From Rhodospirillales bacterium (GTDB taxonomy: Bacteria > Pseudomonadota > Alphaproteobacteria > Rhodospirillales > Casp-alpha2), in contig JAJFII010000035.1 in assembly GCA_021775095.1 (NCBI GenBank), positions 27,442 to 91,441 on the forward strand: a stretch of DNA of 64,000 nt, written 5' to 3'. The stretch's first letter is position 1. Each line of letters starts with the position of its first letter. The notes below the pieces were generated by a model. The model made no database searches. It was not told where the DNA came from and saw nothing but the letters and a program-made list of their open reading frames with translations. This document shows, piece by piece, positions 1 through 13,100 of this stretch. The position numbers were made by a program, and so were the translations under genes.

Positions 1-941
1 TCGCCGTTGACGGCGACACCCATTATACCTTTTCCAACTTACCTGCCGCACAGGATGCGGGCTTGGAACCTGCTGACATGATGGGCAAAACCATGGCAAG
101 CGTCATCGGTCCCGTTAAGGCGCAGGTCTATGCCGAACTGAACAAAGAAGTTTTGCGGACCATGGAAAACCGTTCGGAGACGGTCACATTTGGTGATGAA
201 GACGGCAAAGACGAAGATAATCCGCTGCAAGTTGTTCGCGTCCATCAGGTCGCCCTAAAGGGCGATCGTGACTTTCCACCCGCCGTTTTGATGATTTTGA
301 GTGATATTACGGAACTCACCCACGAAAAACGCCGCGGCGAAAAAATGATGCGCCAGTTGACCGACACATTGGTTGGTGTTGTTGATCGTCGAGATCCGTT
401 TTCCGCCAATCATTCCTACCGGGTTGCCGAAGTGGCGCGCGCCGTCGCGCAAGAGATGGGACTCGACGAACTGCAATTAAAAACCGTTGATATCGCCGGC
501 AATCTGATGAATCTGGGAAAGATATTCATCCCCGAAGAGGTCCTCACAAAAACCAATGATCTGACCGAAGAAGAACGGATGCTTCTTGGCAACGCCTACT
601 TGACCACCGTCGATATGCTGGACGGCGTTGAATTTGACGGGCCGGTTGTTGAAACCATTCGCCAGTTTGGTGAAACCAGTGACGGCAAAGGGCCGCTCGG
701 GCTTAAGGGCGAGGAAATCATTATGACCGCGCGCATCCTGTCGGTTGCCAATGCCTTCGTTGGCATGGTCAGTACCCGTGCCTATCGGGGTGCCATGCCC
801 TTTCAAAAAGCCGCCAGCATTTTGCTGGAAGATGTTGGCACCCGATATGACCGCAAACCGGTTTCTGCCCTGCTCAACTTCCTCGATAACCGGGGTGGAA
901 TACGCCGCTGGGCCCATTTCAGGGAATCCCCACCGGAATAA
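1..941 (+). CDS. PAS / degenerate HD-GYP domain protein (5' end outside window)
   Basis: The frame is open from base 3, so the gene starts left of the window; the first possible internal start (TTG at 63) is not a credible true start. The visible part has the C-terminal half of a PAS-like sensor fold ending in LMILSDITELTHEKR, then an HD-GYP-like domain. HD-GYP proteins hydrolyse cyclic di-GMP. Here the first metal histidine region (HSYRVAEVAR) is recognisable, but the HD pair is replaced by NL in NLMNLGKIFIP, and the GYP region reads DGKGPLGLKG without the tyrosine and spacing of the family. This suggests a catalytically inactive, binding or signalling role. It converges on the giant adhesin gene, with 174 bp between them. 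Confident in the fold, less so in activity. Confidence 0.85.
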   Translation, partial: AVDGDTHYTFSNLPAAQDAGLEPADMMGKTMASVIGPVKAQVYAELNKEVLRTMENRSETVTFGDEDGKDEDNPLQVVRVHQVALKGDRDFPPAVLMILSDITELTHEKRRGEKMMRQLTDTLVGVVDRRDPFSANHSYRVAEVARAVAQEMGLDELQLKTVDIAGNLMNLGKIFIPEEVLTKTNDLTEEERMLLGNAYLTTVDMLDGVEFDGPVVETIRQFGETSDGKGPLGLKGEEIIMTARILSVANAFVGMVSTRAYRGAMPFQKAASILLEDVGTRYDRKPVSALLNFLDNRGGIRRWAHFRESPPE

Positions 942-1115
942 CATAAATCGAGGCCGTGACTAAAGCGTGCCTTTTCCTTGATTTTTCCTTGCGAAATCTG
1001 GCGCAACTCTTACCAAACAGCAGTTTTTTGGGTCGACCCCGATGGGTCGGATTCCCTGAGATCGGCTATTGCTCCGGCAACAGAAACCGGCAGAACCCGT
1101 CCCAGGGTAAATTAT

Positions 1116-4100
1116 TTATCCCAAATTATCGATGGTGATCGTAACCTTGCCGCCATCCTCAGAGACCGAATAACCGTCACTGATATCGCCGTCGTGATTG
1201 GCATCCAGATCATCGCGTTTCACCCCATCCAGGGTCACTGACGCGCCTTCAACCCCCTGGAAGGAAACCACAACGTCGCCATCATCATTTTCCGTCAAGA
1301 TCAGATCATCCATATCAAACTCCTGTCCTTCAAAGACCAGGGTGTCCTGCTCAAAGATATCGGTAATGATGTCATGGCCGCTTTCCGCGTCGAAAACAAA
1401 GGAATCGCTGCCTTCTCCGCCTTCCAGGGTGTCCGCACCGGCACCGCCGACCAGATAATCGTTGCCGTCGCCACCGATCAGCACATCGTCGCCGAAACCA
1501 CCAAGCAGATAATCATTGCCCTCACCACCTTCCAACACATCATTGCCGGTACCGCCGTCAAGTGTGTCATCACCTTTGCCACCTTCTATGGTGTCGTCAC
1601 CGGCGTTGCCAAAGAGGATGTCGTTGTCTTTACCGCCGTCGATGAAATCATTGCCATCGCCGCCCTCGATGTAGTCATCGCCCCTATCCCCGTCGAGGAT
1701 ATCGTCGCCGGCACCGCCGTAAAGTTGATCATTACCCTTGCCGCCATCCAATTCATCATTTCCGGCACCGCCGTAGAGGACATCATCGCCGTCATCACCG
1801 TCGATTTCATCGTTGCCGGTTCCACCATAGAGGACATCCTGGCCCTCTCCACCTTCGAGTTTGTCGTCGCCACCGTGACCAAAGATAGTATCGTCACCGT
1901 CTTTACCGTCAATGTCGTCATTTCCGGCACCACCATGCAGGATGTCAGAGCCGTTTGAGCCCTTTATGTCCTGCCCTTCCTGGGACATCGGCGTGATCGA
2001 CAGGGTCGCCGTGGTCGTTGCCGTATCGCCATCATCTTCCGTCGCAACCGCCTGTATGGAGAGGTCAAAGGCATCTGTAACCTCGTTCGATACGGATATC
2101 GTAAGTCCATTCATATCGTCAGAGCTGACTTCGTAAACGCCCGTCGCAATCAGGGTGCCAGCGGACAGCGTTGCCCCAATGGGAAGGCCGGAAATACGAA
2201 CGGAAAGATCTTCGGAGCCGTCCGTATCCATAAGGCTGGAAGAAATGTCGAGCGGATATTCGATCGCATCGACTTCGGGGCTTTCGACATTAAACGAAAT
2301 ATCATCGAAATAACCATCAGCATCCTGATCCGATGTCGCGACCCGAACCATAATCATTTCTATGGTCGCTGAGACCGCACCGTCAGGAACGGCACCGGTT
2401 ACTGTCAGGGCATTCATTTCGTTATCACTGGTATTTTGGCCAGTTGTCGCTTCACCGACGATATTGCCGTCCGCATCCTTAAAGACAACTTTCAACTCGC
2501 CTGTATCCTGATCATTGTAACCACCCATTTGCGCTGACATGGTGAAGATGGAACCATCAACCGCAAGACCGGAAATATCAATGGTTTGTTCGGCGTGGAC
2601 TTCAGCGCCTCGTCCATAAAAGAAACGTGTACCTTCGGCGCTTTCATTTTCTCCGGCCCAACCGGAATCATAATCCTGGATCCGCAAATCACCCATGGTC
2701 GTTGTCCATGCGGTTTCGCCGCTCTCCGCATTGCCATTTTCAATCAGGTTGCCCGACGAACTCCCGTCACTGCTGACGTCGACGGCATCACCCAGGACAA
2801 CAGTCAAAGTCGGTTGATCAGCGACGCCCGTCACTGAGACCGGCAATTGGCTGGTTGTTGTCGCCGTATCGCCATTTGCTTCTGTTGCAGTGGCGGTAAC
2901 CGTCAGATTAAAATTGACGTTAGAATCGGCTGGCGGGGTAACGGTCAGACCTTGAAGTTGCTCACCCGACAAGGTCCAACTGCCGTCCTGGTTTTCCGTG
3001 CCGGCCGACAAAGAGGCACCGTCAGGCACACCCGAAATCGTAATCGAGAGTGATTCCGAACCGTCGTTGTCGGTTAGTGCCGCATCAATATCCAAGGCAA
3101 TCGCCGTGTCCTCGTTACCCAACGCATCGCCGACGGTTAACGTCGGATCTTCTGCCTGCTGATCTGCACTGACGATGGATATTGTCTGCGTGACACTGGC
3201 CGTATCGCCATCGTTTTCCGTTGTTGTCGATGTGACCGACAGATCAAATTCGCCGATATATGAATTTGGCACAGAGATGGTTAAATTAGCCAATTCATCC
3301 TGGGTCAGGGTCACCGAACCATCGTCATTGATTTGGCCCGCTGACAACCGGGCCCCTTCCGGCAAACCTTCGACCGAAATCGACAGGGTTTCCGATAAAT
3401 CCGTATCAACTAAGTTGGTCGCGATATTCAAAGGATAGGAGGTCGCATCATCCGTTAGGGCGATGTTATCCAGATAAACGCCCCATTCGTTGTCGCCGAC
3501 CAGGTTAAACGTCAATCGATCCGAACCATCTCCGGCACCACCGACCAACTGAAAATCATGGGTAACAAATCCAGCCGTATCATCGGTAATCGTAGCGACC
3601 AGTTCACCGCCCCAAAAAACCTCAAAATATCCGTCACTATCGCCTTCGCGATTGTCAGAATCGAAGGACAAATTGTAGGTGGAACCGGCTGCAAGCCCCT
3701 GAATATCCTGATAGATATTACTGTTATCACTGAGGCCTGTATCTTCCCCCTGATCATTCATACCGCCATCAAGTTCCAGCTTAAAATCACCGTCAGACAC
3801 GGATTCTGAATTGCGGTAGCTGTATTGATTGCCGTGGATTTCAAAGGAATCAGCCGTCGTATTCCAGCCCTGCAGAGTATTAAAGTTAGTGGCTTCATCA
3901 ACATCCATGGAACCGGATACGGATTCAAAACTGCCATTAACGATAAAATCTGCGCCCTCGCCAACGGTCGGTTCACCGACCGTGACACTCAACGGCGGCA
4001 TATCTGCCACACCGGTCACGGAAACCTGAAGGGTTGCTGTTTTATCAGACGTATCACCAGACACCGTATCCGCCGAGGTCGCCGTAATCGTTAGAGGAAA

Positions 4101-7100
4101 ATCATCATTCGAGTCGGCTGGCGGGGTGATGGTTAATCCGGCCAACTGGGCTTCGGTTAACGTCCAGGTGCCGTCGTCATTCAACGTGCCCGCCGACAAT
4201 ACAGCACCGTCGGGAACATCACTAATGGAAATGGACAAGGTTTCCGTTTCATCCGTATTGGTCAGGGACGCGTCAATATTCAGGGCAATGGCATTGTCCT
4301 CTAATCCAGCGGCATCCTGTACGCCGAGGTCGGGGCCATCGGCGACACCGGTAATACTGACGGTAAAATCACCTGTAACCGTGTTTGTATCGCCATCGTC
4401 TTCCGTCGTCGTTACCCGCAGTGACAGGTCGATCACACCCGAAAAATCTTCCGGCGGCAAAATACATACCGATGGCAGTTGCTCCGCCGACATGGTCCAG
4501 ACACCATCACCCAAATCGACACCGGGGTTCAAGCGCGCCCCGTCAGGAACACCGGTTATCTGAATGCTGAGGGTTTCCGAACCATCCGTATCAACGCTCA
4601 TCGCGCTGTCCAGGTTCAATTGGGTCCAGGTGTCCTCGGTACCCTGTTCGTTTCGAACCGTGACTTGAGGTGTATCCGCGACCCCTGTTACTGTCACCGT
4701 CATGGACGAAGATACGGTTTGGCTATCGCCGCTGGTCGTTTCCGTGGATGTTGCCGAAACGGTGAGCAACAGGTCATCATTGGAATTGGCTGGAGGGGTA
4801 ACTGTCAATCCATCCAACTGGCTACTGGTTAGCGACCAGGTCCCATCTCCATTATCCGTTCCACTGGACAACACCGCACCCGATGGCACGCCAGAAATCA
4901 TAATTGCCAGGGTTTCCGACCCATCTGTGTCGGTAAGCGCCGCGTCAATGTTAAGGGAAATGGGGTTGTCTTCAAGTCCACTAACGTTTTCCACGTCAAG
5001 ATCAGGCGCGTCGGCGACACCGTCATGAGAAATACCGTCCGTGGCAAATGCCTGAGCCGTATCGCCATCGTTTTCCGTCGCCGTTGCGGTTGCCGTTAGT
5101 TCGAAATCAGAACTTACACCGGCCGGAATAAACAGGGTCAAACCGGCCAGGTCTTCCGGGTTGAGGGACCATGAACCATCCTGATTTAGTACACCGGCGG
5201 AAAGCGTCGCCTCTGCCGGCAGGCCGTTGAGGGAAATCGAGAGGGTTTCAGAACCGTCGGTATCGGCGAGTGCAGCCTCAATGGTAAGCGGGAATTCGGT
5301 TCCGACGTCACCGCTCTCACCACCGTCACCACCGTCACCACCTTCTCCGCCCTCTCCGCCCTCTCCGCCCTCTCCGCCCTCTCCGCCCTCTCCGCCTTCT
5401 CCGCCTTCTCCGCCTTCTCCGCCTTCTCCGCCTTCGCGGCTTTCACCGACCGCCACACCAGCGCCGATTTCCAGAGTTATGGTCGGTTGATCGGCAACAC
5501 CGACAACGTTGACAGCAAGTTGACTGGAGGTCGTTGCTTCGTCGCCGTCGGCTTCCGTCGAAGTTGCTGTAACCGTCAAATTAAAATCGACATTGGAATC
5601 AGCCGGCGGGGTAATCGTCAGCGTAGCCAGTTGCTCCGCACCAACGCTGGCCACACCGTTTTCAACAGAGATAAGTGTCGTGCCCGCCATCAAGACGGCA
5701 CCTTCAGGGATTTCACTAATTTCAATGGACAGCGTTTCAGATGCATCTGTGACGGCAGAGCTGATATCCAGCGCAATGGCCGTATCTTCATTGCCGGCAG
5801 CCGATGCCACTTCGAGCGCAGGACCGTCAGCGACGCCAATCACATCAACCGTGAACGCCTGAGACGCCGTTGTTGAATCGCCGTCATCTTCCGTTGTGGT
5901 GACGTTTAACGTCATGCTGATTTGACCGGAAAAATCTTCTGGCGGTAAAATACAAACCGTCGGCAGGAGTTCGGGCGTCGTCGTCCAAACACCATCCCCC
6001 AGATCTGTTCCCGGATTGAGACGCGCCCCTTCCGGAACTCCTGTGATCTGAATGCTCAAAGTTTCAGAACCGTCCGTATCAACACTGGCACCACTATCGA
6101 GGTGAAGTTGCGTCCAGGTATCTTCATTGCCCTGTTCGTTCTGGACAGAAACCTGTGGCATATCGGCGACACCGGTTACGGACACCGTTAATTCACGACT
6201 TACCGTTGCCGTATCTCCGCTGGACGTCTCCGTCGACGTTGCGGAAACATTTAACACCATGTCGTCGTTTGAATCTGCTGGCGGTGTAATCGTCAGGCCG
6301 GTCAGTTGCTCACTCGACAGCGTCCAGCTGCCATCCTCATTATTTGTTCCTGCAGACAAGGTTGCACCATCCGGGACACCGGAAATGGTAATGGATAGTG
6401 TTTCTGAACCATCTGTATCGGTAAGCGCCGCGTCAATGTTAAGGGAAATGGAGTTGTCTTCCAGTCCACTAACGTTTTCCACGTCAAGATCAGGCGCATC
6501 GGCGTCACCGTCATGAGAAATACCGTCCGTGGCAAATGCCTGAGCCGTATCGCCATCGTTTTCCGTCGCCGTTGCGGTTGCCGTTAATTGGAAATCAGAA
6601 CTTACACCGACTGGAATAAACAGGGTCAAACCGGCCAGGTCTTCCGGGTTGAGGGACCATGAACCATCCTGATTTTGTACACCGGCGGAAAGCGTCGCCT
6701 CTGCCGGCAGGCCGTTGAGGGAAATCGAAAGGGTTTCAGAACCGTCGGTATCGGCGAGCGCTGCCTCAATGGTAAGCGGGAATTCGGTACCGACGTCGCC
6801 GCCCTCACCACCTTCGCCACCTCCACGACCTTCGCCGCCTTCGCCACCCTCACCGACCGCCACACCGGTGCCAATTTCCAGAGATATGGTCGGTTGATCG
6901 GCAACACCGACCACATCCACATGAAGAGTTCCCGTCGCCGTCGCCGTATCGCCACCATTGGCTTCTGTGGCGGTCGCCGTAACTGTCAACTCCATGTCGA
7001 CATTTGAATCGGCGGGAGGCGTTATTGTCAATGTGGATAATTGATCATCGGCTATATCTGCAACGCCATTTGTCACAGAAATTTCAATGCCGTTTGCCAT

Positions 7101-10100
7101 CAATACGGCACCGTCAGGTATGTTTCCGATCTGAATGGAAAGGGTTTCAGAACCGTCCAGATCGGTCAGGGTTGCCGAAATGTCGAGCGGAATGGCCGTA
7201 TCCTCATCGCCTTGCGCATTGGTTACAACAAGTACCGGCGGATCGGCGTTTTCTTCAAAGGAAACCGCAATGGTTCCAGTTACCGATGCAGTATCGCCGT
7301 CGCCCAATTCACCGAAACCTTCGGTGTCAGTTGCCGTCGCCGTGACCGTCAGTTGGAAGTCCTCATTATTGCCGGCGGCCGGTGTCAGAGTTAATCCCGG
7401 CAACTGGTCGGCCGTAAGGGTCACCGAACCGTCATCATTTACGATACCGGCCGAAAGGGTTGCGCCTTGCGGGATGTTATCGATGGTTATGGCAAGCGTT
7501 TCTGACCCATCCTGGTCGTTCAACGCTGACGTGAGATCAAGTGCAATCGGTGTTCCGCTATCAGCGACCACATCCGATGTCGTCAGGTCCGGCGTGTCCG
7601 CCACGCTGCGCACATCCACATCAATGGTACCGGTGGTTTCTGCAATTTCACCGTCTTCGCCAGTTGATGTGGCGGTGATCGTCAACTGGAAATCAACGTT
7701 TGAATTTTCCGGTGGCGTCACTGAAAGGCCGGGTAATTCGCTCGGTGGAACCGACCACACGCCGTTCCCCATATGGGTTCCAGCGGACAAAGAGGCACCT
7801 TCAGGAACACCGGATACGGTGACCGAAAGCGTTTCGCTGTTATCGGTTAAGTTGGCATCAATCGACAACGGAATGGAACTGTCTTCGTTGCCAATCACAT
7901 CATCAACGACCAGGGTCGGCGCATCGGCGCCACCGATAACATCGACATTAATAATTTGACTGACCGATGCGGTGTCCGTATGCGGGTTTTCGCCATCCGC
8001 TTCCGTATCGGTGGCGGTCGCCGTCACCTGTAGCGAAAAGTCTTCTTCTGAGCCGGCCGGTGGTGTGATTGTCAGGCCGTTTAAATCATTAGCAGACAAC
8101 GTCCAGGTGCCATCGAAATTATTTTCTCCGGCCGACAATTCAGCCCCCATGGGGACGTTGGAAATGGTGATGGATAGGGATTCCGAGCCATCCAAGTCGT
8201 TGAGTGCGGAGGTGATGTCCAGGTCTATGGCTGTCCCTTCAGCTCCGGATGCATCTGCCGTCGTCAGGTCCGGTGCGTCAGCCACGCCAATAACTTCGAC
8301 GTTGAGGGCCTGGGTAACCGACGCAATATCGGACCCATCATGGGATTCTACTGTGACCGAAAGCGTGAAATCTTTGTTTGAATTCGGCTCTGGAACAATT
8401 TGCAATTCTGCCAGCTGATCGACCGTAAAGGTCATGCTATAAGTACCGGCCTCAATTTCCGCATCGGTTCTCGGGTTTAAATTTCCTTCCGGTGACATAA
8501 ACGCGGCGATGGGAATGTCGTTAATCGTAATCGACAGAACCTCATTGACATCCGTTAATTGGGCGTCGATGTTCAGCGGGATCGCCGTGTCTTCATAGCC
8601 GACGGCATCGCCGATGTTAACAATCGGATTATCGGCACCGTCGATCAGGTTGATATTAACAAATTTCGTTACCGTCGCGCTGTCGCTGGGACCAAGCTCG
8701 CCATTCAATTCCACATCTGTGCTGGTCGAACGAACAACCAGCGTGAACGATTGTTCGGAATCAAGCGGCGGGATTACGCTAAGAGTGGCGAGTTGCTCCT
8801 GGGTCACATCGGCGACGCCATCGATAACCGTAATCGGCAAACCGCCGGCCATTAACACCGCACCATCGGGGATGTTTTCGATGACGATGGAAAGGGATTC
8901 CGAACCATCCGTGTCGGTGACAGTCGATGACAGGTTTAAATCAATAGGTGTGTTTTCTACGGCGGTGATATCCGGCGTGCCAACGGTGAGGGTCGGGTCG
9001 TCGGCGACACCGAACACCGCAACCGTTAACGGCATTTCAATTTCAGATATATCGCCCGCATCGGTTGTTGATGTGGCCATAATATTGAGGACAAAATCCG
9101 AATTGGAATCCTGCGGTGCGATAATGTGCAGAACATCAAGAACCCCGGCATTAATCATATCTTCGGTGATCAAAAGGCTGCCGTCAGTTGTCTCTAATGG
9201 AATGCCATTTGCCGTCAAAACAGCCCCTTGCGGAATACCTGAAATGGTAATCGACAGGGTTTCGCCGGACACATCCGCTAAGGCCGCATCAATATTTAAG
9301 ACAATTGGTGTATCTTCAAAACCTTCCGCCGCATGGACTCCCAAATCAGGAGTAGCGGCCACTTCGACATGAAGTGAAGTCAAAATTGACGCCGTATCCC
9401 CATCATTTTCCGTCGCCGTTGATACGATGCTAAGATCGAAGTCATCGGGTACCGTACTGGCAACCGTCATCGTCAGGCCGGCGAACTGATCCGGCGTTAA
9501 GGTATAACTGCCATCGTCGTTCAGGGTCCCGGCGCTTAAGGTGACACCTGCGGGCACACCGCTAATGGTGACAGAGAGAGTTTCCGACGGGGCACGACCA
9601 GCGTCCACATCCGTATCGGTAATCGCAGACGCCAGATCCAACGCGTAGGTCATTTCATCGCCGGCTTCAATCGGCGTGCCGTCGGCCTTAGGCAAGGGAC
9701 CACCAAGCGCCGCGTTCAGGGTCGGCGTATCGGCCACACCTTGCATATCGACTCGTACCGTTTGGGTGCTGGTCGCCGTGTCACCGTTTTCATCTTCCGT
9801 CGAAGTGGCGGTTACAGTCAAATCAAAATCTTCGTTTGAATCGGCGCTCGGCAACAACATCAAGCCCTCCAATTGCGCCGGTGTTAAGGTGTAACTGCCA
9901 TCATCGTTCAGTATACCCGCATTTAAAGTCGCCCCTTCAGGAATTCCGGAGACATTGATAGACAATGTTTCCGAGCCGTCCGTATCGTTCAGAGAGGCGG
10001 ACAAATTGAGGGCAAAGGCGGTATCTTCAATACCAACTATGTCTTCGACGGCCAGATTAGGTGTATCGGCAATCGCATTAACAACGACGGTCATGTCGCC

Positions 10101-13100
10101 ATCGCGGGTAATTGTATCGCCATCGTTTTCGGTAACCGTTACTTCCACATGGAGGTCAAAATCAACATCCGAGTTCACGGGCGGCGTTACAGACAATTGG
10201 TTGAGTTGATCTGGCGTCAATTGGATAGTGCCGGCCGTAATGACCAGATCGTGGGACACCCCATCGCCATCTACATAACTTAAGGATGCACCTTCAGGGA
10301 ACCCTGATATTTCGATGGATAATTCTTCCGAACCGTCCGTATCTGTTAACTCCGCATTGATCTCAAGGGGAATGGCCAAATCTTCACCACCGGATACGTT
10401 GCCGATTTCAAATACCGGTTCATCGGCGACGCCAACCGGGTCAATATTGATATAGGCGGTCGTCGACGCCGACGACGAGGCGGTGCCGTTATCTTCCGGT
10501 TCAGTTGATGTCGCGGTTATTTTTATTTTAAATTCATCATTGGAGTTTTCCGGCGGTGTTATGGAAATATTTCCAAGTAACGCTTCGTTGGATATCACAA
10601 CCGTTCCCAAGGATTCGTAAACAGGATTTCCCGCCTCGTCAATTATCTGAACGCCTGCACTATCGAGAGCCGGGAAATCTGTATAAACGATGGGCAGTGG
10701 GAACGGGTATCCACCTTCCAAGCCGACATATAATACCGCCCCCTCGGGGATTTGCGAGATTGATATGGTCAGGGTTTCCGAAGGATCAAAGGTATTCACA
10801 TTAATACTAAGGGGGATATTTTCATCCTCCAGGATCTCAGTTCGATCCAAAGCACTTGATTCTGCATCCACAACGTTATTGGTACCCGCCAACACCGAAT
10901 CACCGCGCACAAAAGTTGCGTCGCCGCCATTGGCACTCACTGACAGGAACGGTGCATCAGCATCCGGGTTGATGGAGACCTGAAGCGTTGAAAACTCGGT
11001 TAATGTATCGCCGTCATTTTCGCTTGTCGTTGTTGAAATTGTTAATTCAAAATCCTCGTCGTGATTAAACGGCGGTTTCAATTCCAGATTGGCGATAATC
11101 TGGGAAAGTTCATTGGTGGAATAAACCGTTGTATCAAAAACAATCGTATTACCATCGACATCAAAAGTATGGGTTTGCTGAACCCCCTCATCATCCGTAA
11201 AAGTCGCCCGCAATAGGGCATTAGGACCGTCAAATCCCAGGTCTTCGATGGATCCCGTTAATTCCTGCCCGAGTTCCGATTGGACCGCATTCAGTTCAGC
11301 AAGAATGGATTCGAAATCACTGTTAGCAAATCCCGGCCCCTGTGGAATACCCGAAATCGTCAACGATAGGGTCTCGGACCCGTCCGTATCTTCCGGGCTA
11401 ATTTGTAAATTCAGGGAAACCCAGTCGTCTTCCACCAAATTGACATCTTCAGTCTGCAAATTGGCCGTATCGGCGACCCCTTCCACCTGCATATTAACCA
11501 TCAATGCGTCAGTTGCGGTGCCGTCTGCAGCCTGCCCGGCGATAAAGAAAGTAAAATCTTCGTTGGAATTCAGAGGTGGCGTCACGGTCAATCCAGCCAA
11601 TTGGTCAGGCGTAAGCGTGTACGTGCCATCCTCATTTGGATTAAGCACGTAAGGGCCGCCCCCGTTTGCCGTTCCCGCATTCAAAATCGCGCCCTCGGGC
11701 ACGCCGGAAATGGTAATACTTACCGCATCAGCGACTTTTTCCAACTCCTCTAAATCGTTTAATTCGAAAGCAGTATCCTCAAGCGTCGGAGCCTCAACTG
11801 CCGCAATTGTCAGGTCGGCAAACTCGAGGTTTTCGATACTTGTAAGGGTGTCTGTCCCGTCGGGTCCGGTTACTGTAATCGTCCCGTTTACCGGATCAAA
11901 CGACAATGCCGAGGCATCAAAGTTCATGGAAAAAACAGCGGTGTCGGTACCGCGACCACCGTCGATGATATCATCACCAGCCCCGCCGGTGATGATATTG
12001 TCGTAAGCGTTGCCAAGAATGATGTCATCACCGGCACCGGTTACCACATTCTCGATGCTGTCGAGGGTCGTCACTTCGCCGGTTGAATTCACCGTGATTT
12101 CACCAACAACCAGATCAACAATAACGCCCGAATTGACGCTTTCGCCGGCGATGATAACAGTATCTTCGCCCTCGCCGCCGCGCAGTTCATCACCGCCTTC
12201 GCTCAGTATAAGGGTGTCGTTGCCATATCCACCGTCAATAATATCAAAACCAGCGCCACCATCGAGAATATCGTCGCCAAGGCCGCCATCGATGACATCG
12301 TTACCGGCACCGCCATTTATTATGTCGTCGCCTGCGCCGCCTGAAAGGGTGTCAGCGCCAGCGCCACCATCAATCCGGTCATTACCGGCACCACCATCGA
12401 CCACATCATCGCCGGCACCGGCGATAATCACATCGTCTCCATCACCCCCATCAATAATATCATCGCCGGTGCCGCCATTAATCAAATCCGCACCGTCACC
12501 ACCATCGACAATATCATCTCCGGCACCGCCGTCCAGGATGTCGTCACCAGCACCACCGGTAATCGTATCGTCACCGATACCACCGTCGACCAAGTCTATC
12601 CCGGCACCGCCGTCGATGGTATCGTTGCCAGTACCACCGTCTATTTTGTCATTACCCAATCCGCCTTTTAGGATGTCGTCACCGGCACCACCGGTAATGA
12701 GATCATCGCCCTCTCCGCCATCGATATCGTCGTTACCATCACCACCAACCAGCACATCATTGCCAGCGTTGCCACGGATCGTATCATCGCCCGCGCCGCC
12801 ATCGATATAATCGTCGCCTTCACCACCGATCAGCAGGTCATTACCGGCGTTGCCGCGGATCGTGTCATTGCCCTGACCGCCATCAATGGTGTCATCGCCA
12901 TCACCACCATCCATGGTGTCGTCGCCGTCGCCGCCCTCCATAGTGTCGTTGCCATCACTACCGGACATCCGGTCATCACCGCCCCGACCATACATTTGGT
13001 CATCACCGGCACCACCGTCCATGACGTCGACACCCGAGCCGCCGATCAATGTGTCGTCGCCATCGCCGCCCAACAAGCGATCGTTACCCGTACCACCGTC

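Noticed and set aside
1034..1049. Stem cgaccc-cgat-gggtcg downstream of the adhesin, as a terminator
   Set aside because: The T-run precedes the stem on the plus strand, and on the minus strand an A-run follows it, so neither gene gains a U-tract.
5341..5430. Phase-variable frameshift switch
   Set aside because: The 9-bp unit keeps the frame whatever the copy number; it can only change length.
5227..5490. Proline-serine-rich plus-strand frame (PSPPSPP repeats)
   Set aside because: It is the antisense reading of the Gly-Gly-Glu tract of the adhesin; no ribosome site and no independent support.
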